Shown here one piece after another: positions 36,693 through 49,486 of a DNA stretch of 64,000 bases. The notes beneath the pieces are model-generated. The model was given only the letters and a program-made list of their open reading frames with translations. It was not told where the DNA came from and ran no database searches. The position numbers were made by a program, and so were the translations under genes. How positions within the stretch are numbered: position 1 is the stretch's first letter; the number at the start of each line of letters is the position of its first letter. Source of the stretch: Cercis canadensis (taxonomy: Eukaryota > Streptophyta > Magnoliopsida > Fabales > Fabaceae); the NCBI GenBank assembly GCA_003255065.1, contig QAOA01002275.1, forward strand, positions 124,001 through 188,000, read 5' to 3'.

Positions 36693-39600
36693 TATCAAAC
36701 ATCGTTCAATTAATTTCTTTCATATATATTTTAATACTTATTTNATTTTAATATTTATTTAAAATATATTAAATCCATAACTAATTAAGCAACTATCCAC
36801 ATTCACTATTCTATTACAAAATTTATTAAGAGATTGTGATTATTTGATGGCATGGAAAGACCTAATTATTCTAAATATTTAACCCTAAAAAATAAAGAAA
36901 TAAGAATAATTATTTGGCCAAGGTATTGGTGCAAAGCGTAATGAAAGGCTGAGATTCAGCCACGTGTTACCCATCTATTTCAATTAATGACTTATTATAA
37001 CAAGTTTTTTAAAACTAAAATTTTATCTTAGAACTTTTCAAAACTAAAAATTTACCCTAATATTTTATGTTAATTGATTACCCTAACTCACCACCAAAGG
37101 ATATTCTCTCTCTTTCTGCCATCTCCCTCTCTCTGTTCACCTCTGCAACTGCCATTGAGTTGCTATAGGTGGTGGAGAGAAGCTGGGGACTTAAGTTGTC
37201 AAACGACACCATTGGCTACGGGTGTTTATGCAACCGCTAAGTTTGACTCATTATAGGTTGTCGGACAACACTAAAAATTTACTCTTAATTTGAATATAAA
37301 TTTCATAAGATAAACAAGAGCATTACCTATACTTAATTCATACATAAAGCTCAATGTGAGATGGTGAGAATAACCAGTAAACTTAGTTATTTATAAGTAT
37401 TATATTTTTAAAATGATGGGGTCAATACATAATTTTATAAAAATATTGAGGTCATGTTGCTATATTTTTTAATAAATTAGAGAGAAACTGTAAATTAAAC
37501 AAAATCTTTAGGCCTTTATGTTATTATAGGAAAAATCAGTTAGCTAAGTTTTTTCATTAAACCATCACATCCATTAATTATGCCAAGTGAATAACTGAAA
37601 GACTGATAAGTGAAATTTACACTTATACCCATCATATGGCATGGGTATTATAGACCTGACCTAATTATTTATACTAAAAACGAATAAGGAAAAGGGGACT
37701 TTAATTTACCCCATGCATAATTATGGGGTTATATAACCCCATTCTAGGTGGCACAATTACCACTGTTCCTTGTGTTATGTGTCAAATCTAATGGTGGATA
37801 TTTAATTGTGATTACTTGTTCAGTTGGTCATTTCTCAACTTGTGTGACAATATTAATGTGACCCACTAATTTAATTAAAATTATGTTAGTACCCCACTTA
37901 AAATAACAATTTATGTTAAAGCTTTTTTTTTTTTAGTAATTAAATTATATTAAAGTTTAGAGTACACAAAGTATGATATTCTTCTCCATTTACATATTTT
38001 TCACAAACAAATTTATGAAATTTTTTTAAAAGATTTATATTCAAATTTATACATAAAGATTCCCAATTTAAAATAAAATTTTAAGCATGATAAAATTTAA
38101 AAATATACATTAATAAATAGATTAATATGAGTGAAGAAGAATAGTGTAAAAAATAAGTCAAAAAATTGAAGAGAGTAAATCTCACTTTCTCACTTACTCT
38201 TCATATTTGCAAGTAGGATTTGAATAAAATAAATTTTAAACATGATAAAATTTAAAAATATACATTAATAAATAGATTAATATGAGTGAAGAATAATAGT
38301 GTACAAAATAAGTCAAAAAATTGAAGAGTATAAATCTCACTTTCTCCCTTACTCTTCATATTTGCAAGTAGAATTTGAATGGTGAATTTTTGCATAAAAA
38401 TGGGAAAAATCCTAACTTTGAATTTCAAAGTTTTTATGATTTTTTGATAAAATATTCATATGAGTTTCATAGATCATCAAATTTTGAGTTTAATGATATG
38501 AAAATCGTGTTAAAAAAGGTTACAAATGTTGAATAACTAGTTCTAAGCATAACCAAAGGTTGGAGTCAGGCCCTAGCTCCTAGGTGACCAAAAAAAATAT
38601 ATAATTTGTATATACAATATAATATTTTTTTTATTTAAGTGATTAAAATGAATATCATCTTTTGAGAAAAAAATTAATATTCATATATTGACAAAAATTG
38701 ATTAACTTAATGAAGAAAATAATACAATATATTTTATTTGAATATAATAAACAAAAAATAAAACTTTATGGAGTCTTTACTTGAATTTAGTTTTTATTCA
38801 TATATTTAATAAAATATGCATCTCTGTTCTAAAAATCTTAAATTTGATTTGAATACAAAATTATAGGATAAATTGAAACTGATGATATAATAAAGCATAA
38901 ATAAAATGCTTACATTAATTTCTTTCTTGAAAATAAATAACTACAATAATACCATACCTTTTGCTAAACTAGTATAGATATATATTTTTTTAAAAAAAAT
39001 GTCAAATAACTAATTGTGAAACAAATTAATTTAAATATCAGAGTATTAAAATAAAAAAAAATATGTATAACATAATATCTTACCTTCAATAATACCCGAG
39101 GCATACTCTGCAATACTAAACAACATTAGTATATAACATAAAGTTTATTTAAGACATAAAATTTTGGTATTTCTTTTTATAACATGCTTGGTTGAGATCA
39201 TGAGGAATTAAGAACTTGGCATAGGGGGGTGTAGAAATGAGAGAGTTAGGTAAAGGGAAGTTGAGTCACACTCATTTGGTTAAACGGACATTATAAGGAG
39301 GTGCGCAAACATGTCATTTGCTCCATTTAATCAAGGTTTTTGAACTCTTAATTTATACTAAAAATAACTCAAAAAAAAACTTATGCCAAAAATAAAATAT
39401 TTTTATTGGAGTGCCATGCTTTTTTTTTTTTTTTTTTTTTTTNTTTATTTTTTTTTTCAAAGATAGATATTTTCATTCTTCTACTTTGTGTGCCATATAT
39501 AATAATAAAAGACTATTTGGGCTACAGGCCAAATCGTCACAAGACTCTCTTCACAAGAATGTTTTGTATTTGAGATCTCACTTTGACAAAAAAAAAAAAA

Positions 39601-40954
39601 GTTCTTAAAGCGTTCTCAACACAAAGCTACACCTATATGTGTTTTGACATCAAAGTCTTGAATCAGACATGGATTGCCTCATGTTTGTTAAGTTTGATTC
39701 TATTCAAAAAATATCAAGCCCACGTTCCTGGTTTATCGAAATATTCAAAGCTTTGACAATTTCTCTCAATCAATCAAAAGTGAATTAGGTTGCAAATATA
39801 GGAGATCATAATATGCTAAAAGAAACTACCAAAAAAAAGAAAAGTTATGTCTGACTATTTAATTAATTTAAATTTTTATTACATTAAATTTAAAAGGTAG
39901 AAATCAAACTTTTTTTTAGCTTGTATAATTCATTTCTTTGGGGTGTAATTCCTTAAAGTTATGATAGAATGACACTATTTTTTGTTACCTAATATTAAAT
40001 ATTTTGAAGCTGAAAAAAAAAACTTGTCTTATTGCAGTAGGGGATTACAATAGTATCCATGTCCTACAAACTTTACTCAAGATTTGATATCTTTTGAATA
40101 AAAAATAACGTTATTTCTTGCAATTTTTAAAAAAACTCTAACTGTAACTTTTAGTTGATTGATGAGATAGAAATACTACTTTTTAATTATTGCATCATTT
40201 ACACGATAGAGAAACTTGATTCCTCAGTTAATTTGGTGTCTAATTTTTTTTTTCTCATAAAACCGAAGACTGCATATTTATCTATAAATGAAAGAATCTA
40301 GCAAACATGCCAAGAGGCTGATTTAAAATAAACATTTTGAAAAATCTTTTGATACATTGAAATAATTTTTGTTGTGTTTTTAAGTAAATATGTTTCTTTT
40401 TACCCCCAAAGGTGAATGACAATAATTCCTGTAGCATTCAACTTTGTTAATAAATACATTAAAATTGCTTTCTTGGTTGATTTCAGAGATATATGAATGA
40501 AGGGAAAGGGAGAAAAAACAAAGAGTGAGAAAGGACAAGAAAATAAGACTTTTAAAAAATTTGGGGTTGATTTGTAATAAATAGAAATTTTGCCTAGCAT
40601 ATTAAATAAATATGTGGATCCCACTATCAAGACACTGATTATAACTAAATTGATCAAACTAAAATAAAATTGTTTAACCCCATTTTTATATGGGTAAGTT
40701 AAAGCCCCCATAATATCTTTCGAAAAATGTACAGAGACAGAAAGGACAATAACTGGAGGGCAATCTGGTATATTCAAAAACATTTGTCATGTACTTCTCC
40801 TCTCTCTCTCTTACAGCTTCCTACCTCCCCAATTATTTGTATCTTTTATGGTGAATATTTCAATTCAATTCCTCTCTCACTCTCTCAAAATCTGTGCTTA
40901 AAATTCCCACTAACCAGACACCTCCTCTTCTTACCTTCTCTCTCTCTCTCCTCC
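36693..40954. other. Gene-free AT-rich region upstream of CNGC4
   Basis: AT-rich sequence with an N in poly-T (39443), a tandem duplication near 38.1 kb and a perfect 20-bp palindrome at 37723-37742 (ATGGGGTTATATAACCCCAT). The last 160 bp are CT-rich (TCTCTCTCTC runs at 40800-40953) and look like the promoter-proximal region and 5' UTR of CNGC4. Confidence 0.5.
38074..38386. repeat. Tandem duplication, period 155 bp
   Basis: Two adjacent copies (about 38074-38228 and 38229-38386), each containing CATGATAAAATTTAAAAATA, AATAGATTAATATGAGTGAA and TCTTCATATTTGCAAGTAG. They differ at about ten positions, so they are an older, genuine duplication rather than a contig overlap. No N between them. Confidence 0.85.
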
Positions 40955-43900
40955 ATGGCCACCATAGAGCAAGATGACTCACGTGCTTCACGCATGCACT
41001 ACTACACCACAGATAGCGACGAGGAATCAGACCACGTCAACAGCGACGAAGACGAGGATAACCAAGACGAAGAAGAAAATGAAAAAGCTAACGACAAGGC
41101 CGTTGGATGCTGGCCAACCACAGGCGTCGGTGGTGTCTGCGGTCCGCGGCGGTCGGGTTCGGGTTTTTCGATGGGGAAGGTGTTGGACCCGAGAGCGAAA
41201 TGGGTTGAAGAATGGAACAGGGTGTTTCTGCTAGTGTGTGCAACCGGGTTGTTTGTGGACCCACTGTTCTTCTACGCGCTCTCTGTAAGCGACACGTGTA
41301 TGTGCCTGTTCGTGGACGGGTGGTTCGCCATCACGGTGACGGTGCTGCGGTGCATGACGGATGCGTTGCACGTATGGAACATGTGGTTGCAGCTCAAAAT
41401 GGCCAGACGCTCGTTTGGCATGGGTGGTGGAAATAATGGGCTTAGAGACACTAGCCCTCGCTCAGTGGCCCTGCGCTATCTCAAGGCTAAGAGGGGCTTC
41501 TTCTTTGACCTCTTTGTTATTCTTCCTCTACCCCAGGTCAGAATTTCAATTTCCCATTTCTTTTTTTTTTNTTTTTAAAAAAAAAATAAATTAATATTAT
41601 TTCCATATTAATGAATTTGTCTGTTTTCCTCATTAATTGTGAATTTGGCACTATATAGGTGGCATTTTTGTGCTCTTTTACTTCTGGTTAAATTTTGAGA
41701 TAAAAAGTTTGGTACACAGTACACTATATATATATATATATATATGGTGTAGGTTGGAGGAGGTGATAAATGCAGGACATTGCCTGTTTTATGCATGCAG
41801 AGTGTATCATGCTGACCTGCATTATTTATAACTGCTTATGTCGTTATGTTCATTATTTGCAAAGGTGTTTTAAGTATTATGAAGATATTTTAGTTTTTAT
41901 GTACATAAAGATCCCTATGGTGCAGGTTGTCGAGTTTTATACTCCAACCCAGAGTTGTAATTAACAATTAAAAATAAATAAAAAAAAACAAAAAAACCAA
42001 GACCTTAATTAGGGAATTTAACTTATTTGCTTGATATTTTTGTGTGGAAGGAGTCCCACCATACATATTTTTTTCATGGATAAATCATTATTATCTAGTT
42101 TTCATTGTATTCGTGGAAAGTTTGAACAGAGATACTATCTATGTAATTCTTACTTTCTTAGAAGCTTGCACACGCTACTTATATGACATAACTGCATAAC
42201 ATGCGTGGTCTGTTTCTGTTTACAAAAAACCAAGGACACCAAAATGTACAATGAGTTACATCAAATCGACATGGGTGCCACAAATCTGTGACGACAAATT
42301 TTGTGGTTGTCCGTTTCGGAGTTTATAGGATGGAGTGGTCCCCACTCCCCAACAGATACAATAAATGCTTGTTATTCTGTTAGCAATCAATTTGTGGTCC
42401 TCAAAATTACAGTAAACTCGTAATGAACAGGGTATGTTTGTTTTCTGGTTTCTCTGTATCGTATTGAATTTTAATTTCAGAGTTTACTTTTTAAGAAAAA
42501 TGTCAAGACACAATAATTAATGAAAACATAGAAAGTGAAGGGTACTAAAAAGTAAGTGAAAACTTGAGCTTGTATCAGGGAGAAGAAGTTAACTGTGTGT
42601 AATATTCGAGATTTCGAGTCATTAGATTAAAATTTTACCAATATCTTATAAAGTTTAGTGAGATTCTGTTTATTTAGATACAAACATGTAACAACGTGTA
42701 GTTGAAAGGTGTGTAAATTCTCTAACAAGGGTCTTTTTTTTCTTCTTAAATTTTTTTGGTTTTCTTTTTTATTCTTTTTAGAAAAATACAGAACTAGGTT
42801 TCATCGTTTATGGCTTTCGAATGACATGCTCATCGTAATGCGAGCAGTTTCTGTGTTTGTCATTCCAAAACCTGTTTTTTATGGTTTTATGGACCATCAC
42901 CAAATGATTAGTTGAGACTTGAGACATTTTTAATGTGGGTTGTCCTACTCTGCAAATTAAATAATCTTAGAACAAAATCGCCGCCAGAAGAATCTGTTGC
43001 TGTTCCTGCACCACTATGTTATACAATTAAGATTCTTCTTTTGATATTCACACAGTAATAGAAGAGCTTAAAGTCAAAAATTGAGGAATTAAACTTAAAC
43101 TTACAAAAAAAAAGTTATCTTTTTTCCTTTGTGCAGATTGTACTATGGGTCGCAATTCCCTATCTGTTGGAGAAAGGTTCAGTTACATTGGTGATGACAG
43201 TGTTGTTGATTATGTTCCTGTTCCAATATCTTCCCAAGATCTATCACTCTGTTTGCCTCTTGCGTCGCATGCAAAACCTCTCTGGCTACATTTTTGGAAC
43301 AGTTTGGTGGGGTATCGCCCTTAACATGATCGTATATTTCGTTGCATCCCATGTAAGTCATTCCTTTCTTTCACATTTTTAGATACGAGGATATATAATT
43401 ATCTTGATTTGCTTTACTTTAAAACAATAATTTTTTTTAATTAATGTAAATTATACTATGCTTTTAACGAAAAAGAGGGTGGAGAATCGAGGTAATGCTA
43501 GGTAAAGGTTGATTAATCTTTTTGGTTACTTTGTTAAGTGGGGGTGGTGCCAAAAAGTTTCCCAATCAACACAACAGGCAAAAAGATTTACAGATGAGAC
43601 ATAAAGAGAAGTGAGGAATTTTCTCAGCAGCGAGGGTTGAAATAGTATGCTGTTACATATGCACTCATGTACCACACATCGTGAAGCATGTGATGATGGA
43701 AGTAGTAGTTAAAAAATAACTTTGTTTACCTCATCTCTAAAATGGGTTAAAATTCTAAATTAAGCTTGAGAAAATAATTAAAAAGTATGCCACGTGGGGT
43801 GGCAAAACTGGTAGGTTCGTCTGTCCTCCACAGGTGCATCTTTGAGTCTTGTTCAATTCACCTCACATAGTCCTTGTCATGACACGTGAGATATAGATGT

Positions 43901-46900
43901 TATCAAAGTTTCAAAAGATAATATTACCCTTCAGTTCTAACAATAATCAGGTTTTTTTTATTATTTAAAATTGTCTCTAGCTGTTGCTAGAATGACACGA
44001 GATTAAATTATTAAGCAATCAACTTCTAGTTTAGAAAGTCCAAATAAGGTAATTAAGTAAATCATTAGGTTTATACTGTGTCTTTACCTTGGATAAAATT
44101 TTGAAAGCTTAATTAGTCATTGGATTCTGAATTACAACAGGCCCCAATATATATCTTTAGAGGAATAAACAATAGGAAGCCTATTGCATTTAAATGTTAA
44201 TAATTTTTTTTTTGTATATTCTTCAAACTCATAATTAAAAGTACTAAAAAAAATGTAAATAAAATTAAGAGTAAAACCCCTTTTTGGTCCCTGAAAAATA
44301 CATCTACTGACAAATTAATCCTNTTAGTCCCCCAAAAATGTTCGGTGACAAATTAGTCCTCGAATTATTGTTTTCGTTGACAAATTAGTCCTCGAATTAT
44401 ATTCGCTGACAATTTAGTTCTCGAATTATGGTTCCGTACGACAAATTAGTCCTCAGTTGAGGATTAATTCGAGGACTAATTTGTCGTATGAAACCATAAT
44501 TCGAGGACTAAATTGTCAGCGAATATAATTCGAGGACTAATTTGTCAGCGAAAACAATAATTCGAGGACTAATTTGTCACCGAACATTTTTGGGGGACTA
44601 ACTTGTCCATCGTTGAATTTTTCAGGGACCAAAAAGGGGTTTTACTCTAAAATTAAACTACTATTCTCTAAGATGAAATGGATAGTTTAGAGCAAGAATC
44701 ATCTAAATATCCTATGGTTCTAATCGTTTAGGTTACTGCATTTGAATTTGATAAGATTAAGTATAAGAGAGTCTTATGAATTTTAAACTTAGATTAAGCC
44801 ACTTCTACAGTTGATAGTTGTACACAATTATTATAAAGATTTAACCTTTCACCAGAGGGGAAATTGCTGATTGCATTTTGCATATGTTTAAGCAGTAGAG
44901 ATGTCAAAATCATACCCAAAAGATAATTAACCTTGGGTTTCAAGCAATTAGTACCATAGACATGATTTAATATCACAAAGTTTTCTAATGAGCATCACAG
45001 CAGGAATGTGTCATTATCTACAGCTACGCCAACCTACATAAGAAATTTTCCAATTATGAAGGGCTGCCTAAAAGGGCAGTGCAAGTATAATCGACAGCTT
45101 CTTGCGCCCATGGGGTTAATAGGTTTTGATATTACCCCAACCCACCCACCAAAAAAGAAAAAAAAAAAAAAAGGATAAAAAGTCTGCATAAATGATAATA
45201 AAGACTAAACTAGTCATTGAGTTAATTTATGTTCTCTTTGACTTGGGATAAAGATTTTAGAAATTGCTGAGTGCACTCTGCATATGTTCAAATAGTAGGG
45301 GTGTTAAAATCTTACCCAAAAGATAATTAGTACCATAGATATGATTTAATATCACAGTTTTCTAATGAGCATCAGAGCAGGAAATAGGAATGTGTCAATA
45401 TCTTGTGCTACGCCTACCTACATAAGAAATTTCCCATTAGAAAAAGATGCCAAAAAGGACAATTCAAGTATAATGGACAGCTTCTTGTGCCCACGGCGTT
45501 AATAGGTTTTGATATTACTCCCCAAAAAAAGAAAAAAAGGATAAAAAGTCTACATAAATGACAATAAAGACTATGCCAATCATTGAGTCAATTTATATTG
45601 TCTTTACCTTAGGATAAAGATTTTAGAAAATTAAGCATTGGATTCTGGATCTCATAAGATCAACAGGCTTCAATATCTCCTGGGTAATTTAAAAATAAAA
45701 ATAAAATTAAATCCCTAAAGTGAGAGTACATTTCAAAAAATAAAGTCTAATGAAAGAATTAAAGAAATTTTCAAAAATTTATAGACTATTATCAAGGTGC
45801 TTGTACTTTATGTGAATCTCAACTATTATTGTTGTATCAACGGTTATTCTCTTTACATTTTGTTCCTTAAAATAATGGATCAAGAAACTTATTCTATTTA
45901 AATATAAATACCCAATTTAAATTAAAATAATACTAGTTACTCAACTTTTGCAATTTACTATTTATCGTAGCTATATGCATGATTCATATGTTTAACAAAA
46001 AATAAAATAAAATTGTAAAAAAAATGTTTCAGTAATATTACTCTTCCGTTCAGAATACATAGTGATTTCATAAATTTTTGTGTCACAATAATCTACAACA
46101 TTAATAGCTAGTAGAATTAATCTGGGTTAAACTAAAAGAAGTTTAGCAGTTGAGTTCAAATTTTGCTGTAGCAGAGTTTGTAAAATATTGTGTGCAGTTG
46201 TGTATATATCATTATTCGAATTAAATTAATTATTGTGGTCAGTCACTGTCTACACTCAATACTATTCTCTGTGATGAAATGGATAATTTTCAGCATTTTG
46301 TGTTTTCTGGAACAGGCAGCAGGGGCGTGTTGGTACTTGTTAGGGATTCAAAGAGCAACCAAGTGCCTGAAGGAGCAGTGTGGGAAAACAAGTAGTTGTG
46401 GCCTAAGAATGCTGTCTTGTAAAGAACCTATTTATTATGGAACAAGTAGCATGGTGAGGGACACAGCAAGATTGGCATGGGCAGAGAACAAGCAAGCAAG
46501 GTCTGCGTGCTTAGATAGCTCTGAAAATTATGACTACGGAGCTTATAAGTGGACTGTTCAACTTGTCACTAATGATAGTCGTTTGGAAAAGATCCTTTTC
46601 CCTATCTTCTGGGGCCTAATGACTCTCAGGTATCTTCATTTTCTTCTCCTCTGGCCCATTCTACATGTTCTACCTTGTTCCTTGCATGCAATTAATCCAT
46701 TAAAATTCAAAGCTTAATCATATAGGCATGACCCCATGCATGACTATTTCTGCTGCATAGTGACAATTCTTAAGAAATTAACGGTACAAGAGTTGTCAAA
46801 CCATTTTCATCTTGGATCACAATTTTACATTATGCTATTTTTTAAAGAAAAACAAGGACGGTAGTCTAATCAATCAATCCCCTCAACCAGGAATCTTTGG

Positions 46901-49133
46901 CATGCACATGGTGCATGCAAATCACCATCAAGAATTTTTTCTGCGTTATTATATTATCCTTTGATGTTATCTTTGCTTTATAGTTACTCTCTCTTTCTTG
47001 ATGCGATCAGCACCTTTGGAAACCTTGAGAGCACAACAGAATGGCTAGAAGTTGTCTTCAATATCATCGTCTTGACCAGTGGGCTTCTTCTAGTGACTAT
47101 GCTGATTGGTAACATCAAGGTAACCAACCACACTTGGACCACAAAATCAACCATACAAGATAATATGACTAGAATTCAAATATATTTTTTCCTTTGGTAA
47201 CATAAAATATTTTCGGCACTTTGATCCTAATATTACACTTTTATAAATTTTTTACACATTTATAACACTTTTAAACTTATTTATCTTAATATTACACTTT
47301 TTAAAAAATCAAAAACTAAAAAAAAAAAAAAAAAAACTTTTTTTGGAGTAGTGGGCCCCACCGAACATGTCCCTGCCAGATATGCCGTGGCCCACGTGGC
47401 GTGTCCCAATTCAAACATGCAAGAACAAAAACCAGGTATTTGCATTTTGATAGAGGACACGTATCTGGCTGTGACTGGTGGATCTAGAATCTTTGAGAAG
47501 GTGTACGATCAAGTTAAGTTGCAACAGATTGTGTTCCCCTTTAAGCTTTTCTACACATTTTACCTCAAAGTGAGGAGGTAATTGCAAATTGGGACATGCC
47601 ACATGGGTCACGACGTGTTTGGTGGGAACATGTCGGCAGGCCCACGGCGCATCCAGTGGAGCTCACTGTTCTGAATTTTTTTTTTTTTTTTTAAGTTTTT
47701 AATTTTTTTTAAAATATAATATTAAGGTAAATAAATTTTAAAAGTGTTATAAATGTGTAAAAATATTATAAAAGTGTAATATTTGGATCAAAGTACCAAA
47801 TATTTCCTATAAAGTTGTTTTTGATATATTTTCGCCCAATATGGTGCAGGTGTTTTTGCATGCAACAACATCAAAGAAGCAAGCAATGCAATTGAAGATG
47901 AGGAACATAGAATGGTGGATGAGGAAAAGGCACTTGCCTCAAGGGTTCCGACAGCGGGTGCGAAACTACGAACGGCAGCGGTGGGCCGCCATGCGCGGTG
48001 TCGATGAATGTGATATGATCAGAAATCTCCCTGAGGGACTGAGAAGGGACATAAAGTACCATCTCTGTTTGGATTTAGTCAGACAGGTAATTTTCAGTGG
48101 TGGCCCATATTGCTTTGGCATTTACACTAACCCAACAAATCTGTTTAAAAGGGCCCAGCACACGTACTAATTGACCTGAAAAGGATTCTGGACTAGCAAT
48201 TCTGCAATTTGCCAACTCAAAAGGTTCAAAAAGTGAAAGAAAAAATAAAATCAGAAAGAAGGTCCCCAATTTCCTTTCCGAATCTCTTTCTGGCCTCTTA
48301 GTCTTAGGATACATGCGTTATTGGCCCAATCAAATAAATGCATATGGAGACTGTGATTACTGATTACTAATTTGTATATTGTTCAGGTGCCACTATTTCA
48401 ACATATGGATGATCTGGTCCTAGAGAACATCTGCGATCGTGTGAAGTCCCTCATATTCACAAAGGGAGAAACAGTAAGCTCTGAATTGCAATATACTAGT
48501 GCAAATCATTCAAATAAGTTTAAACAACAATATATAGAGATTTGGAAATGAAATTAAAATGATTTTGCTTTTAAGTTGAGCATGAAGCACATTGAAATTA
48601 AGTAAATTTTAATACAGATAACGAGAGAGGGAGATCCAGTTCAAAGAATGCTATTTGTAGTAAGGGGTCACCTTCAGAGTAGCCAAGTGCTGCGAGATGG
48701 TGTGAAAAGTTGCTGCATGTTAGGCCCTGGAAACTTCAGTGGGGATGAGCTGCTTTCATGGTGTTTAAGGAGACCCTTTATAGAGCGGCTTCCACCATCT
48801 TCATCAACCTTGGTTACGCTTGAAACTACAGAGGCATTTGGGCTTGAAGCAGAGGACGTCAAGTACGTGACTCAACATTTTAGATACACATTTGTGAATG
48901 AAAAGGTTAAGAGAAGCGCCAGGTATTACTCACCTGGGTGGAGAACATGGGCTGCTGTGGCCATTCAATTGGCTTGGAGAAGGTACAAGCACAGGTTAAC
49001 CTTGACATCTTTGTCCTTTATAAGGCCAAGGAGGCCTGTCTCAAGGTGCTCTTCCCTGGGAGAGGACAGGCTTCGTCTCTATACAGCTTTGTTAACTTCA
49101 CCAAAGCCTAATCAAGATGATTTTGACTTTTGA
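40955..49133 (+). CDS. CNGC4: Cyclic nucleotide-gated channel CNGC4 (DND2/HLM1-type)
   Basis: Plasma-membrane cation channel that works with CNGC2 in calcium signalling and defence; Arabidopsis loss gives the dnd2/hlm1 phenotype. Seven exons: 40955-41536, 43137-43352, 46316-46629, 47011-47119, 47850-48086, 48387-48473, 48618-49133, joining in frame to 686 residues (Arabidopsis 694). The acidic N terminus ([14 protein letters not shown]) is typical of CNGC4. S1 ([20 protein letters not shown]) to S6 follow; the pore region reads [19 protein letters not shown], and its Ser codon is split by the intron after 46629. Then come the C-linker, the CNBD with phosphate-binding cassette [14 protein letters not shown] (about 550-563) and the IQ motif [15 protein letters not shown] (about 627-641), ending [11 protein letters not shown]. 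The start at 40955 was chosen from the family, though the frame is open upstream. Intact. Confidence 0.97.
41725..41745. repeat. (TA)n microsatellite in CNGC4 intron 1
   Basis: About ten TA units within the first intron. Confidence 0.9.
44260..44656. mobile_element. Foldback Mutator-type MITE in CNGC4 intron 2
   Basis: Element 44269-44647 (379 bp), flanked by a perfect 9-bp target duplication TAAAATTAA (44260-44268 and 44648-44656). It is almost one long inverted repeat: it begins GAGTAAAACCCCTTTTTGG and ends with the inverse, centred near 44460. Each arm is built of repeated units of the form GACAAATTAGTCCTCGAATT (about four per arm). The 9-bp duplication points to the Mutator superfamily. 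One N (44323) lies inside the left arm. Confidence 0.9.
44861..45660. repeat. Tandem duplication, period 400 bp, in CNGC4 intron 2
   Basis: Two head-to-tail units starting AAATTGCTGA at 44861 and 45261. They share TACCCAAAAGATAATTA, TTTTCTAATGAGCATCA, CTACATAAGAAATTT and CTTCTTG.GCCCA..G blocks, with about 10-15 percent differences and indels. Part of the unit end (CTTTACCTTGGATAAA, then CATTGGATTCTG) also occurs at about 44085-44140, so the duplication may have involved three pieces. Confidence 0.85.
47205..47807. mobile_element. Long-TIR Mutator-like MITE in CNGC4 intron 4
   Basis: Element about 47215-47797 with terminal inverted repeats of roughly 110 bp (GGCACTTTGATCC at left; GGTACTTTGATCC on the opposite strand at right, followed by matching ATTACACTTTTATAA and TTTACACATTTATAACACTT blocks). 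Further inner inverted blocks are present (CGTGGCCCACGTGGC against the reverse of CCACATGGGTCACG). The flanks AAATATTTTC and AAATATTTCC form a near-perfect 9-10 bp target duplication, as MULEs make. No transposase. It sits in a 730-bp intron of an otherwise intact gene. Confidence 0.85.
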
Positions 49134-49486
49134 GATCAATCTCTGCAATATGCATGCATGTGGAATTTGCTTTATTTATTTATTTTAAATGATAATCAAG
49201 TGTGCATGCAGTTAATTCTAAGTTCTCGTATTTGTTTTATGAGATAAATGTAAATAATAATGCGAATCATTTGTCCATAAAAGAATAAATATTTTTTTTT
49301 TTTTTNCAAGATGATTTTGACTTTTGAGATCAATCTCTGCAATGTGCATGCATGTGGAATTTGCTTTATTTATTTATTTTAAATGATAATCAAGTGTGCA
49401 TGCATTTAATTCTAAGTTCTCGTATTTGTTTTATGAGATAAATGTAAATAATAATGCGAATCATTTGTCCATAAAAGAATAAATAA
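49113..49486. repeat. Duplicated segment joined at an N (contig overlap), covering CNGC4 3' end
   Basis: Bases 49113-49291 (last CNGC4 codons and 3' UTR) are repeated at 49307-49486 with only two or three differences. The first copy ends in a poly-T run and a single N (49306). The second copy continues into the same poly-T, which belongs to the LINE-like insertion. The simplest reading is one locus assembled twice. Confidence 0.8.

Noticed and set aside
40727..40954. Upstream in-frame extension of CNGC4 (76 codons before the chosen Met)
   Set aside because: The frame is open, but the sequence is CT-rich and leader-like, and CNGC4 proteins begin with a MAT- and acidic N terminus, as at 40955.
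44260..44656. CRISPR-like array of repeated GACAAATTAGTCC units
   Set aside because: The units are arms of an inverted repeat with target duplication in a plant intron; CRISPR arrays do not occur here.
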